Source of the DNA: WTFY01 sp965214675
GTDB lineage: Bacteria; Pseudomonadota; Gammaproteobacteria; UBA4575
NCBI GenBank assembly: GCA_965214675.1
Contig: OZ243969.1
Coordinates: 248,001-312,000, forward strand
Direction: 5' to 3'
Length of the DNA stretch: 64,000 bases
Below, piece after piece: positions 23,696 to 32,482 of this stretch. Under the pieces are notes generated by a model. It worked only from the letters and a program-made list of their open reading frames with translations. It was not told the origin of the DNA and made no database searches. How positions within the stretch are numbered: position 1 is the stretch's first letter; every line of letters starts with the position of its first letter. The position numbers were made by a program, and so were the translations under genes.

Positions 23696-24785
23696 CGTGG
23701 GCCCGTCTTATCGCATCCACGACAGATTCGATCTGGGAGGGGGATATTTCCGGGAACATGGGTAGCGAAAGGCACTGCATGCACACGGTGTCCGTATGGG
23801 GCAGTTCCAATGACCTGGAGATCCCTGAAAAGGCCTTCTGATTTCCCAGGGGTTCAGGGTAGTAAATGGCATGCCCGATCTGGTTCTTGTGCAGCTGCTC
23901 GATAATGGCGTCGCGTCCAGCACTGAGGATGGTGTACTGGTGGAATACGTGGGACAGGTCCTGGGGTGGGCGGGGCGCCTGCAAAGGCAATGCGTCAAGC
24001 ATGCGGGTGTAGTGCCTGGCTGCATCAATCCGTTGCCGGTTAAAGGTATCCACATGCCTGAGCTTGACTCTCAATATGGCGGCCTGGATCTCATCCAGGC
24101 GGCTGTTCCAGCCAAGTACCTCGTGGACGTTGCGGGCCGTACTGCCATGGTTTTTCAGCAAGGTGAACTTTTTTGCCAATGCATCGCAGTCGGTGGTAAA
24201 AAGACCGCCGTCTCCATACCCTCCCAGGTTCTTGCTGGGAAAGAAACTGAAGCAGCCTGCATCCCCCAGGGCACCCGTAGCCTTTCCATTCACTCGCGCC
24301 CCGAAGGACTGCGCGCAGTCTTCGATGACCTGCAGTCCACGGCGTTGTGCAAGGCGGCTGATGGGGGCCATGTCCGCCGCCTGGCCAAACAGGTGCACGG
24401 GCAGGATGGCGCGTGTCCGGTCTGTGATGGCGGGCTCAATGGATTCGGCCGAGATATTGAACGTGACGGGGTCGATATCGACGAATACCGCACTCGCCCC
24501 CACATGACCGATGGCCTCGGCCGTTGCGGCAAAGCTGAACGGCGTCGTGATGACCTCATCCCCCGGTCCAATATTGCAGGCACGCAGGGCCAGGTGCAGG
24601 GCATCACTTCCCGAGTTGCATGAGATTGCATGCTTGACGCCCAGATAATCGGCGGCTTCTGCCTCAAACTGTTGCACGTTGGTGCCCTGTATGAACTGGG
24701 TGCTGGCCAGCACCTCGCCGATGCCGGCGTCGATTTCTTCACGCAACTTGGCATATTGCAATTTCAGGTCCAGCATCGGGATCAT
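23688..24785 (-). CDS. gnnB: DegT/DnrJ/EryC1 aminotransferase, probable GnnB
   Basis: This is a 365-residue sugar aminotransferase with PLP-binding SGSDALHLALRA, the EDCAQSFGAR motif and the Schiff-base Lys185 in FFPSKNLGGYGDGG. In Acidithiobacillus ferrooxidans GnnA and GnnB, encoded between lpxA and lpxB, turn UDP-GlcNAc into UDP-2-acetamido-3-amino-2,3-dideoxyglucose; this gene has the same neighbours. Annotation as GnnB is therefore context-led; DegT enzymes for other 3-amino sugars look alike. The ATG at 24785 has CCGGAG upstream; the longer ORF start at 24908 lies in gnnA. Confidence 0.78.
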   Translation of the reverse strand: MIPMLDLKLQYAKLREEIDAGIGEVLASTQFIQGTNVQQFEAEAADYLGVKHAISCNSGSDALHLALRACNIGPGDEVITTPFSFAATAEAIGHVGASAVFVDIDPVTFNISAESIEPAITDRTRAILPVHLFGQAADMAPISRLAQRRGLQVIEDCAQSFGARVNGKATGALGDAGCFSFFPSKNLGGYGDGGLFTTDCDALAKKFTLLKNHGSTARNVHEVLGWNSRLDEIQAAILRVKLRHVDTFNRQRIDAARHYTRMLDALPLQAPRPPQDLSHVFHQYTILSAGRDAIIEQLHKNQIGHAIYYPEPLGNQKAFSGISRSLELPHTDTVCMQCLSLPMFPEISPSQIESVVDAIRRAHDG

Positions 24786-24814
24786 GACAGGAAACTCCGG
24801 GTGAAAGTCTTGAA

Positions 24815-25747
24815 CTACGTCAGTTGCTCGCTGATCAGGATTGCTGTCTGCAAGGCACGCTTGCCGTCGAGCCCACTGACCTTGGGCACGGCCCCGTTCG
24901 CGATGCAACCCAGAAAGTTCTCAATTTCGGCCAGCAGTGCATCGTTTTCCTCGCAGCGAATCTTCTGCACGTCGATGTTTGGTACTCCGGGATACATTTC
25001 CTGCTCACCTTTGCGGTAGACGGCAAGTTCGTGGTTTTGAAAATCCACGGAGAGGTAGGCGTCATTCTGGAAAATACGCATTTTGCGGTCCGTCGTGGTG
25101 CTCACCCGACTGGCGGTCACATTGGCCACGCACCCGTTTTTGAAAGTGATCCGGGCATTGGCGATGTCGATATCATCGGACAGCACCGGCGTGCCCTTGG
25201 CGTCAATCCTGTCAACATCAGAGTTGACAATTTCCAGGATGATGTCGATATCATGGATCATCAGGTCGAGCACGACGTTGACCTCGGTTCCGCGGATCTT
25301 GTATGGAGAGAGACGGTGGCACTCGATGAAGCGGGCTTCACCCAGCTGCTCCTCAAGGGCCACAATCGCAGGGTTAAAGCGCTCCAGGTGTCCTACCTGC
25401 AGTACACGGCCATGTTCGCGTGCCAGTGCAATCAGGGTATCTGCCTGTTTCAGCGAGGCCGTCATCGGTTTTTCAACGAGCACGTGGGACTTGTGACAAA
25501 GAAAATCCTGGGCGATTTCAAAGTGCAGGTCGGTAGGCACGGCGATACTGACTGCATCCACCTGGCCAAGCAGTTCGCGGTAATCCGCTACCGCTGTACA
25601 GGAGGTGGCTGCTGCGATTTCCTGTGCTTTCCCGTAGTCCTTGTCGGCAACGGCCGTTAATGCGCTGTTTTGCAGCTGAAAAAATTTTTGCGCATGAAAC
25701 TTGCCTAAATGACCGACACCAATGACCGCAGTTTGTATCTCTGGCAC
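24815..25747 (-). CDS. gnnA: Gfo/Idh/MocA oxidoreductase, probable GnnA
   Basis: This NAD(P)-dependent sugar dehydrogenase is predicted to oxidise C3 of UDP-GlcNAc so that GnnB can aminate it. The 310-residue protein opens with a Rossmann motif VIGVGHLGKFHAQKF, carries VEKPMTASLKQADTL (the family EKP), then a substrate domain with VGHLERFNPA and LMIHDIDIIL (His-Asp). The GTG at 25747 gives a normal N-terminus; the upstream ATG at 25843 adds a meaningless stretch. It is first in the minus-strand gnnA-gnnB-lpxB set, and a promoter candidate lies just upstream. Confidence 0.75.
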   Translation of the reverse strand: MPEIQTAVIGVGHLGKFHAQKFFQLQNSALTAVADKDYGKAQEIAAATSCTAVADYRELLGQVDAVSIAVPTDLHFEIAQDFLCHKSHVLVEKPMTASLKQADTLIALAREHGRVLQVGHLERFNPAIVALEEQLGEARFIECHRLSPYKIRGTEVNVVLDLMIHDIDIILEIVNSDVDRIDAKGTPVLSDDIDIANARITFKNGCVANVTASRVSTTTDRKMRIFQNDAYLSVDFQNHELAVYRKGEQEMYPGVPNIDVQKIRCEENDALLAEIENFLGCIANGAVPKVSGLDGKRALQTAILISEQLT

Positions 25748-25778
25748 TTTATTTCCAGTATCCTCTACACAGGTGTGC

Positions 25779-25807
25779 AGTATACAAGTTTGTGTGCTGG
25801 CCACTAA
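25779..25807 (-). promoter_or_regulatory. Candidate promoter for gnnA-gnnB-lpxB
   Basis: On the minus strand TTAGTG (25807-25802) and TATACT (25784-25779) are 17 bases apart, and the -10 is a one-mismatch match to consensus. Transcription would start near 25772, about 25 bases upstream of the GTG at 25747. It lies in the ~100-base gap between gnnA and rnhB, so the inverted block would have its own promoter. Confidence 0.45.
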
Positions 25808-25846
25808 CCCTTTACTTGCGCAAAGCTGATTAGTTTTAGTCAATCA

Positions 25847-26506
25847 TTGTTGGTCAAAGAAAACACACACCCGTTGGATCCTGTTGCCGGAATTGATGAG
25901 GCAGGGAGAGGTTCGTTGGCCGGACCAGTGGTTGCAGCCGCCGTCGTTTTGCACCCGAACCGCGACATCGGCGGACTGCGGGACTCCAAAAAGCTCAACC
26001 CGGACAGACGCAAACGCCTGTACGAGGAGATCACATCAAAAGCGGTTTTCTGGGGCATCGGGCGCGCGACAGCGGCCGAAATCGATGAACTGAATATCCA
26101 CCATGCGACACTGCTTGCCATGACACGTGCCTGGGAAGCCATGCCCATCCGGGTGGACAAGGTTCTGGTTGACGGTTTGTATTGTCCGGAACTTGTCGCC
26201 TCGTGCAAGGCGGTCGTCAAGGGGGACCAGACGGTGCCCGTGATCAGCGCAGCCTCGATCCTGGCAAAAGTGACACGTGATGAGGAAATGCTGGGCTATC
26301 ACGCTGCCTATCCCAGGTATGGATTTGACCAGCACAAGGGCTATCCGACTGCTGGTCATCTGGCCGCCCTGCATGATCACGGAGCCTCCGACCTGCATCG
26401 CAAAAGCTACCGGCCGGTCCGCGATGCCCGTCAAATTGAGGCGGGCGATTCGAAGCGCCTGGGTCCATCACCCCGGCCATGCGGCAAGTCCGTTCCAATC
26501 ACGTAG
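25847..26506 (+). CDS. rnhB: Ribonuclease HII
   Basis: RNase HII cuts RNA in DNA-RNA hybrids and single ribonucleotides in DNA. The 219-residue protein shows GIDEAGRGSLAGPVVAAAVV with Asp and Glu of the active site, LRDSKKLNP, KVLVDGLYCPE, and AASILAKVTRDEEM. Starts are TTG only (25847, 25850, 25874), so the exact start is uncertain. The C-terminal 40 residues are less conserved. It follows the usual lpxB-rnhB-dnaE order, except that lpxB is inverted. Confidence 0.93.
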   Translation: MLVKENTHPLDPVAGIDEAGRGSLAGPVVAAAVVLHPNRDIGGLRDSKKLNPDRRKRLYEEITSKAVFWGIGRATAAEIDELNIHHATLLAMTRAWEAMPIRVDKVLVDGLYCPELVASCKAVVKGDQTVPVISAASILAKVTRDEEMLGYHAAYPRYGFDQHKGYPTAGHLAALHDHGASDLHRKSYRPVRDARQIEAGDSKRLGPSPRPCGKSVPIT

Positions 26507-26515
26507 CACGTCACC

Positions 26516-29500
26516 ATGGGACAATTCGTACACTTGCACCTGCACACCGAGTATTCGCTCGTGGACAGTATCGTGCGCATACCCGACCTCATGAAAGCGG
26601 TGCGCCAGCAGGGCATGGCAGCCGTCACCCTGACCGATGTCAACAACCTGTTTGCTCTGGTTAAATTCTACCGTGCCGCCGTGCACAACGGCATCAAACC
26701 CATTATTGGCCTGGAAGCACGCGTATCCGGACTGACGCCCGATGAACCGGATTCCTCCCTGGTTTTCCTGTGCAAGAACAACGCGGGATACGAGGCATTA
26801 AGTCGACTGCTTACCCGGGCCTATCTTGAAAGCGAGCATGTCAGCGGTCCGGTGTTACAGCGCAGCTGGCTGGAAGAGGCAAGTGATCATCTGATTGTAC
26901 TGTCGGGTGCCAGGGATGGAGACGTCGGCAAGGCCCTGCTCGCAGGAGACCAGCGCCTGGCACACGCGCATGCCGATTTCTGGGGCTCGCGGTTTACCGA
27001 TAATTACTATATCGAGTTGCAGCGCACCGGGCGCGGCGAAGAGGATCTGTACCTGGATGAAGCGATGGAACTGGCAGGTAAATTTTCACTGCCGGTGGTG
27101 GCCAGCAATGACGTGAGATTCCTGTTCCAGCAGGATTTTGAAGCCCACGAGGCACGTGTCTGTATCCAGACAGGCTGCATACTGGAGGATACACGCAGGC
27201 CGCACCTGTATTCGGATCAGCAGTATCTGCGCAGTGCACAGGAGATGGCCGACCTCTTTTCGGATATCCCTGAAGCCATCGTCAATAGCGTCGAGCTCGC
27301 CAAACGCTGCAACGTAACGCTGACCTTCGGGGAAAGTGTGCTTCCCAATTTCCCGATACCGGACGGCCTTGCCCCGCAGGTATTCATCAGGCAGGAAGCA
27401 GAAATGGGGCTGAAAGAGCGTCTGCAGAAAACCGATTCCGACAGCCTGTCTGCAGGCGCCGGCTATACGGAGCGTCTGCACAGCGAGCTGGAAGTCATCA
27501 ATTCGATGGGCTATGCAGGGTATTTTCTCATCGTCGCGGATTTTATCCGGTGGGCCAAGAAAAATGCCATTCCGGTCGGTCCCGGAAGAGGCTCGGGTGC
27601 AGGTTCCCTGGTTTCCTACGCACTGGGCATCACGGACATCGACCCCTTGCAGTACGACCTGCTGTTTGAGCGGTTTCTGAATCCCGAACGCATCTCCATG
27701 CCGGATTTTGACATTGATTTTTGCATGTCAAACCGGGATCGCGTGATTGAGTATGTGGCACAGCAGTATGGGCAGTCCCACGTCAGCCAGATCATCACGT
27801 ACGGCAGCATGGCGGCACGCGCCGTGGTACGCGATGTCGGCCGTGTGCTCGGCTACCCGTACGGATTCATCGACCGTATTGCCAAGTTGATCCCGTTTGA
27901 GGTCGGCATGACTTTAGACAAGGCGCTGCAGCGCGAGCCGGCATTGCAGGAGCAGTATGAGGGTGAAGAGGAAGTGCGTGCCATCCTGGACATGTCAAAG
28001 ACCCTGGAAGGACTGGTGCGCAATGCCAGCAAGCATGCCGGTGGCGTGGTGATCGCACCGTCCGAACTCACTGAATTTACCCCGTTGTACTGTGAGGCCG
28101 GGGGCACCAATGTCGTCACCCAGCTGGACAAGGATGATGTGGAGGCGATTGGTCTCGTGAAATTTGATTTCCTGGGGCTTCGTACGCTCACGATCATCGA
28201 CAACACGGTGCGCATGGCCAATGCGAAGCTCCGCAGGCTGGGTGAGTCGGTTTTCAGTATTGATGCAATACCGCTGGATGATGCTGGTGCCTACGAGACG
28301 CTCAAACAAAGACAAACCACGGCCGTGTTCCAGCTCGAATCAAGTGGCGTCAGGGACATCATCAAAAGACTGCGCCCGGACAATTTCAACGACATTGTCG
28401 CGCTGGTTGCGCTGTACCGTCCCGGCCCGCTGCAATCGGGGATGGTAGAAGACTACATCCAACGCAAGCATGGTGCTCGGGTCGATTATTTCCATCCCGA
28501 CCTGGAGCCGGTTCTCAGGCAAACCTATGGCGTGATCCTGTACCAGGAGCAGGTCATGCAGATCGCCCAGGTGCTGGCCGGGTATACCCTCGGCAGTGCG
28601 GATATCCTGAGGCGTGCCATGGGCAAGAAAAAACCCGAAGAAATGGCGCAGCAGCGGGAAATTTTTGTCTCGGGCGCTGTCGAGCGCGGCGTTGACAAAA
28701 GAACAGCAGACCACATCTTTGACCTGATGGAGAAATTTGCCGGGTACGGGTTCAACAAATCCCACTCGGTGGCCTACGCGTTGCTCGCCTACCAGACCGT
28801 CTGGCTCAAAACCCACTTTCCTGCCGAGTTCATGTCATCGGTCATGTCTTCTGACATCGACAATACCGACAAGGTGGTGCACCTGATAGATGAGTGCCGT
28901 GAGCTGGGCCTGGGTGTGGAGTCACCGGACATTAACAGCTCTCACTACGATTTCACCGTGCCGGATGACAGGACGATCCGCTATGGTCTGGGGGCCATCA
29001 AGGGGGTAGGGCGCGCCGCAGTGGAGCATATCGTGGCGCAGCGCGGACAGCAGGGCGACTATACCGACCTGAATGATTTCTGCCTGCGCCTGGATTCGCA
29101 AAAAGTTAACCGGCGCTGTATCGAAGCACTGATACGTGCAGGTGCGATGGATTGTTTCGGGCACACGAGAGCCAGCCTGTTCGCACACCTGGACAAGGCC
29201 GTGCGCCATGCCGACCGCCACCAGCGCGATCTCGATGCCGGACAAAACGACATGTTCGCCCAGGTCGATGCCAGCCATCACGAACACAAGCCACAACTGC
29301 AAGCCATCGAGGAATGGGATGATGAGACCAAGCTATCCGGGGAACGTCAGACACTGGGCCTTTACCTGACCGGTCATCCGATTACCTATTATCAGCAGGA
29401 ATTGAACAGGATTACCAACAATACGGTAAAAGAGCTGCTGGACAACCGGGATCAGGCCCAGGTGCCAAGGAACGGGCCGAATGCTGAGAGTGGAAAGGAA

Positions 29501-30001
29501 GTACTGGTGGCGGGGCTGGTGGACCAGATCCGTCTTCGCAACAGCGCCAAGGGACGCCTCGCATTCCTGACCATTGATGATAATACGGGACGCATCGATG
29601 TTGCCGTCTTTGCAGGCGACTACGCGAAGTACAATCACCTGCTGGTCAAGGATGCTATCCTGATCATTCGGGGCAGCCTGGGGTGGGATGAATTCTCCGA
29701 GCGTGTCCGCGTTAGAGCCGATGAGATATGGAATTTTGGCGAGTACCTCAAGCAATTCGGCACGCTGCTGAATATTCGGGTCCGGCCACAAGGCGCATCC
29801 CCCTCTTTGGTACAGGACCTGCACCGGTACCTTCTGCCCTTCAAGAACGGGAAATGTTCCGTACATGTCGAATACGAAAGCCGTTGTGCAGTCGCGCGAC
29901 TCGCGTTTCCAAAGGACTGGAGCATTTCCCTGGATGAGAAGCTGCTGCGCCAGCTGTCGCAGGTATCCGAGGTGTTGGGTACAGATGTGGTGTACAAGTA
30001 G
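26516..30001 (+). CDS. dnaE: DNA polymerase III alpha subunit
   Basis: This is the replicative polymerase. The 1161-residue protein begins with a PHP domain (FVHLHLHTEYSLVDSI). The palm follows with GPGRGSGAGSLVSYAL and the catalytic carboxylates of MPDFDIDFCM, then the fingers region with ALYRPGPLQSGMVEDYI and KKKPEEMAQQREIF. The C-terminus has the tandem helix-hairpin-helix, the OB-fold (VLVAGLVDQIRLR) and the tau-binding end. Length is normal for the type I DnaE. The ATG is 10 bases after rnhB. accA starts 66 bases after the stop. Confidence 0.97.
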   Translation: MGQFVHLHLHTEYSLVDSIVRIPDLMKAVRQQGMAAVTLTDVNNLFALVKFYRAAVHNGIKPIIGLEARVSGLTPDEPDSSLVFLCKNNAGYEALSRLLTRAYLESEHVSGPVLQRSWLEEASDHLIVLSGARDGDVGKALLAGDQRLAHAHADFWGSRFTDNYYIELQRTGRGEEDLYLDEAMELAGKFSLPVVASNDVRFLFQQDFEAHEARVCIQTGCILEDTRRPHLYSDQQYLRSAQEMADLFSDIPEAIVNSVELAKRCNVTLTFGESVLPNFPIPDGLAPQVFIRQEAEMGLKERLQKTDSDSLSAGAGYTERLHSELEVINSMGYAGYFLIVADFIRWAKKNAIPVGPGRGSGAGSLVSYALGITDIDPLQYDLLFERFLNPERISMPDFDIDFCMSNRDRVIEYVAQQYGQSHVSQIITYGSMAARAVVRDVGRVLGYPYGFIDRIAKLIPFEVGMTLDKALQREPALQEQYEGEEEVRAILDMSKTLEGLVRNASKHAGGVVIAPSELTEFTPLYCEAGGTNVVTQLDKDDVEAIGLVKFDFLGLRTLTIIDNTVRMANAKLRRLGESVFSIDAIPLDDAGAYETLKQRQTTAVFQLESSGVRDIIKRLRPDNFNDIVALVALYRPGPLQSGMVEDYIQRKHGARVDYFHPDLEPVLRQTYGVILYQEQVMQIAQVLAGYTLGSADILRRAMGKKKPEEMAQQREIFVSGAVERGVDKRTADHIFDLMEKFAGYGFNKSHSVAYALLAYQTVWLKTHFPAEFMSSVMSSDIDNTDKVVHLIDECRELGLGVESPDINSSHYDFTVPDDRTIRYGLGAIKGVGRAAVEHIVAQRGQQGDYTDLNDFCLRLDSQKVNRRCIEALIRAGAMDCFGHTRASLFAHLDKAVRHADRHQRDLDAGQNDMFAQVDASHHEHKPQLQAIEEWDDETKLSGERQTLGLYLTGHPITYYQQELNRITNNTVKELLDNRDQAQVPRNGPNAESGKEVLVAGLVDQIRLRNSAKGRLAFLTIDDNTGRIDVAVFAGDYAKYNHLLVKDAILIIRGSLGWDEFSERVRVRADEIWNFGEYLKQFGTLLNIRVRPQGASPSLVQDLHRYLLPFKNGKCSVHVEYESRCAVARLAFPKDWSISLDEKLLRQLSQVSEVLGTDVVYK

Positions 30002-30067
30002 CGGGTGATTCATGCATGATTGCGGATGTTTGCAGCACGGACACACAGACCTCGTTGAATTACTAGG

Positions 30068-31021
30068 ATGAACCCAGATTATCTGAATTTCGAGCAGCCC
30101 ATTGCAGAGCTGGAGGCCAAGATTGACGAGTTGAAACTTGTTGAAGGGTCGGATGAATTCAATCTCAACGAAGAGATTGCCCGACTACAGGCCAAGTCGC
30201 AGAGCTTGATCGAATCGATCTTTCGCAATCTCAGTCCGTGGCAGATCTCGCAATTGGCCCGTCATCCCAAGCGGCCCTATACCCTGGACTATATCGAGCA
30301 CCTGTTTACCGATTTTACCGAGCTGCACGGGGACCGCATGTATGCGGATGATGCGGCGGTGGTCGCCGGGATCGCCCGGTTCGAGGCTCAGTCCGTGGCC
30401 GTGATTGGCCATCAGAAGGGGCGCAATACCAGCGAAAACATCCGGCGCAACTTCGGCATGCCGCGACCTGAAGGGTACCGGAAAGCACTGAGGGTGATGG
30501 AACTGGCCGAGCGTTTCAAGCTGCCGGTACTGACCTTTGTCGATACTCCCGGTGCCTACCCGGGGGTTGGTGCCGAGGAACGGGGCCAGAGCCAGGCCAT
30601 CGCCTTGAACCTGCAACGCATGTCCGGGCTGCGAACACCAATTGTGTGTACGGTGATCGGTGAAGGCGGCTCCGGCGGCGCACTGGCCATCGGCGTGTGT
30701 GATTATCTGTCCATGCTGAGCTACAGCACGTACTCGGTAATCTCTCCGGAGGGCTGTGCATCGATTCTGTGGAAGGATGCAGGCAAGGCGGAGGATGCTG
30801 CAACGGCCCTGGGGATCACGGCTGACCGCCTGTTCGAGCTGAATCTGATCGACGAGATTATCCAGGAACCGTTGGGGGGTGCCCATCGGGACATTGAGAC
30901 CACTGCCGCAAACATCCGCAATATGCTCGCTCAGACCCTGACACGTCTCAATTCCATGCCGACAGAAGATTTGCTTGCTGCGCGTTACCGGCGCCTTACC
31001 CAGTTTGGTATTTACAAGTAG
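30068..31021 (+). CDS. accA: Acetyl-CoA carboxylase carboxyltransferase alpha subunit
   Basis: AccA with AccD transfers carboxyl from biotin to acetyl-CoA, the first step of fatty acid synthesis. The 317-residue protein has the family opening with QPIAELEAKIDEL, the carboxyltransferase motifs FADTPGAYP-like FVDTPGAYPGVGAEERGQ, GEGGSGGALAIGV, and YSVISPEGCASILWKD. It is in the conserved dnaE-accA-tilS order. Confidence 0.97.
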   Translation: MNPDYLNFEQPIAELEAKIDELKLVEGSDEFNLNEEIARLQAKSQSLIESIFRNLSPWQISQLARHPKRPYTLDYIEHLFTDFTELHGDRMYADDAAVVAGIARFEAQSVAVIGHQKGRNTSENIRRNFGMPRPEGYRKALRVMELAERFKLPVLTFVDTPGAYPGVGAEERGQSQAIALNLQRMSGLRTPIVCTVIGEGGSGGALAIGVCDYLSMLSYSTYSVISPEGCASILWKDAGKAEDAATALGITADRLFELNLIDEIIQEPLGGAHRDIETTAANIRNMLAQTLTRLNSMPTEDLLAARYRRLTQFGIYK

Positions 31022-31063
31022 TCCAGCTGTCTGATCGTTGCATGCAAGCTTGCTTCGTGTGTC

Positions 31064-32332
31064 ATGCAATCCATTGATTCTTCTCTTGAGCGCTTCTTCG
31101 AGTCCTACCGCTTTGTCTCGCGCTTCGTGCTGGCCTACAGCGGCGGCATGGATTCAACCGTACTCCTGCACGCCATGCACAGACTCGGGTTGCCGATATG
31201 CGCAGTGCATGTAAACCATCATCTGCAAGCGCAATCGACGGCATGGCAGCAGCATTGTGATTCGGTGTGCAAGGCACTGGGCATTGACTTCACGGCCGCC
31301 TCGGCACCCGTGCAAAAGGCGCCCCAGCAAAGCCTGGAAGAAAGTGCACGCAAGGCCAGGTATCGGTGCCTGTTTGAGCAGGTAGGGCCGCAGGATGTCC
31401 TGGTGAGCGCACATCACCAGGATGATCTGGCTGAAACCCTTTTGCTGCAATTGTTGCGCGGTGCAGGACCAGCCGGTCTCGCTGCCATGGGGGCAGACCG
31501 CCTACAGGCCGAGGGCAGGCACCTGCGCCCGCTGCTTACCCATACACGCGCACAACTGAGTGAATACGCAACAAGCCATTCCCTCGCCTGGGTGGAAGAT
31601 CCCAGCAACCGGTCATCGCAGTTTGACCGCAATTTCCTGCGCCTTGAGATCCTGCCCCGGCTGGTGCACCGCTGGCCTGCGGCCGTACAGACGTTTTCGC
31701 GTGCAACGGAGCTGCAGGCCGATGTCCTGCAGTGTCTGCGCGAACTTGCTGATCAGGACGTCCAGGCTGCGGCCACAGGTCATGCCCACATTCTGGACAT
31801 CGGGGTTTTGCAACACCTGGGGGCTGCCCGTCTGAAAAATGCGTTGCGCGGCTGGATCCGGGCCCACGGCCTGCAGGTTCCCGGCAAAAAAATGCTGGAG
31901 CAGATTATCGAGGACATGGTGTACAGGGAAGACCTCGATACGGCACCTGTGCAGACCTGGGCTGCGGGGGAACTGCGCCGTTACCGGAACAGCCTGTACC
32001 TGCTTGACCCCCGGGTGGCGCATGACCCCGGGCAGGTGTTTCAATGGCAGATTGACCAGCCCCTGGTCATCAAGAGCCTCAACCGGGTACTGCACTACTC
32101 CGACCTCGAGCAGTTCGATGTCAACGTACCCGAGGGCACCCGGGAACTTACGGTGCAATTCAGAAAAGGTGGCGAGCGTTTCAGGCCGGCAGGGCAAAAG
32201 CACCACAGGACACTGAAAAACCTGTTTCAGGAAGGAAATATTCCGCCGTGGGAACGTGACCGTATCCCGTTGCTGTACCATGAGGGAGAACTGATTTCCG
32301 TGCTCGGGTACTGGAACTCGGCCTCAACCTGA
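31064..32332 (+). CDS. tilS: tRNA(Ile)-lysidine synthase
   Basis: TilS modifies C34 of tRNA-Ile(CAU) to lysidine, so that it reads AUA instead of AUG. The 422-residue protein has the ATP-pyrophosphatase PP-loop VLAYSGGMDSTVLLHAMHRL, followed by HVNHHLQAQS and AHHQDDLAETLLLQLLRG. The C-terminal substrate domains include the VQFRKGGERFRPAGQKHHRT and PPWERDRIPLLY segments. It is preceded by accA and followed by a 150-base gap before pyrG. Confidence 0.95.
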   Translation: MQSIDSSLERFFESYRFVSRFVLAYSGGMDSTVLLHAMHRLGLPICAVHVNHHLQAQSTAWQQHCDSVCKALGIDFTAASAPVQKAPQQSLEESARKARYRCLFEQVGPQDVLVSAHHQDDLAETLLLQLLRGAGPAGLAAMGADRLQAEGRHLRPLLTHTRAQLSEYATSHSLAWVEDPSNRSSQFDRNFLRLEILPRLVHRWPAAVQTFSRATELQADVLQCLRELADQDVQAAATGHAHILDIGVLQHLGAARLKNALRGWIRAHGLQVPGKKMLEQIIEDMVYREDLDTAPVQTWAAGELRRYRNSLYLLDPRVAHDPGQVFQWQIDQPLVIKSLNRVLHYSDLEQFDVNVPEGTRELTVQFRKGGERFRPAGQKHHRTLKNLFQEGNIPPWERDRIPLLYHEGELISVLGYWNSAST

Positions 32333-32482
32333 ATCTTTTCAAGGGGGGTCAAATTCAGTGATTCATCGTGCGCTGAACTGGATAATCCAGAGCGGATTTG
32401 CTAGGCTTCAATCCCGTCTTGAATACATTTTCCTCCCGGCATGGCTGTCCGTGTGCAGGCAAGGGAGCACATGAAAGGCTCA

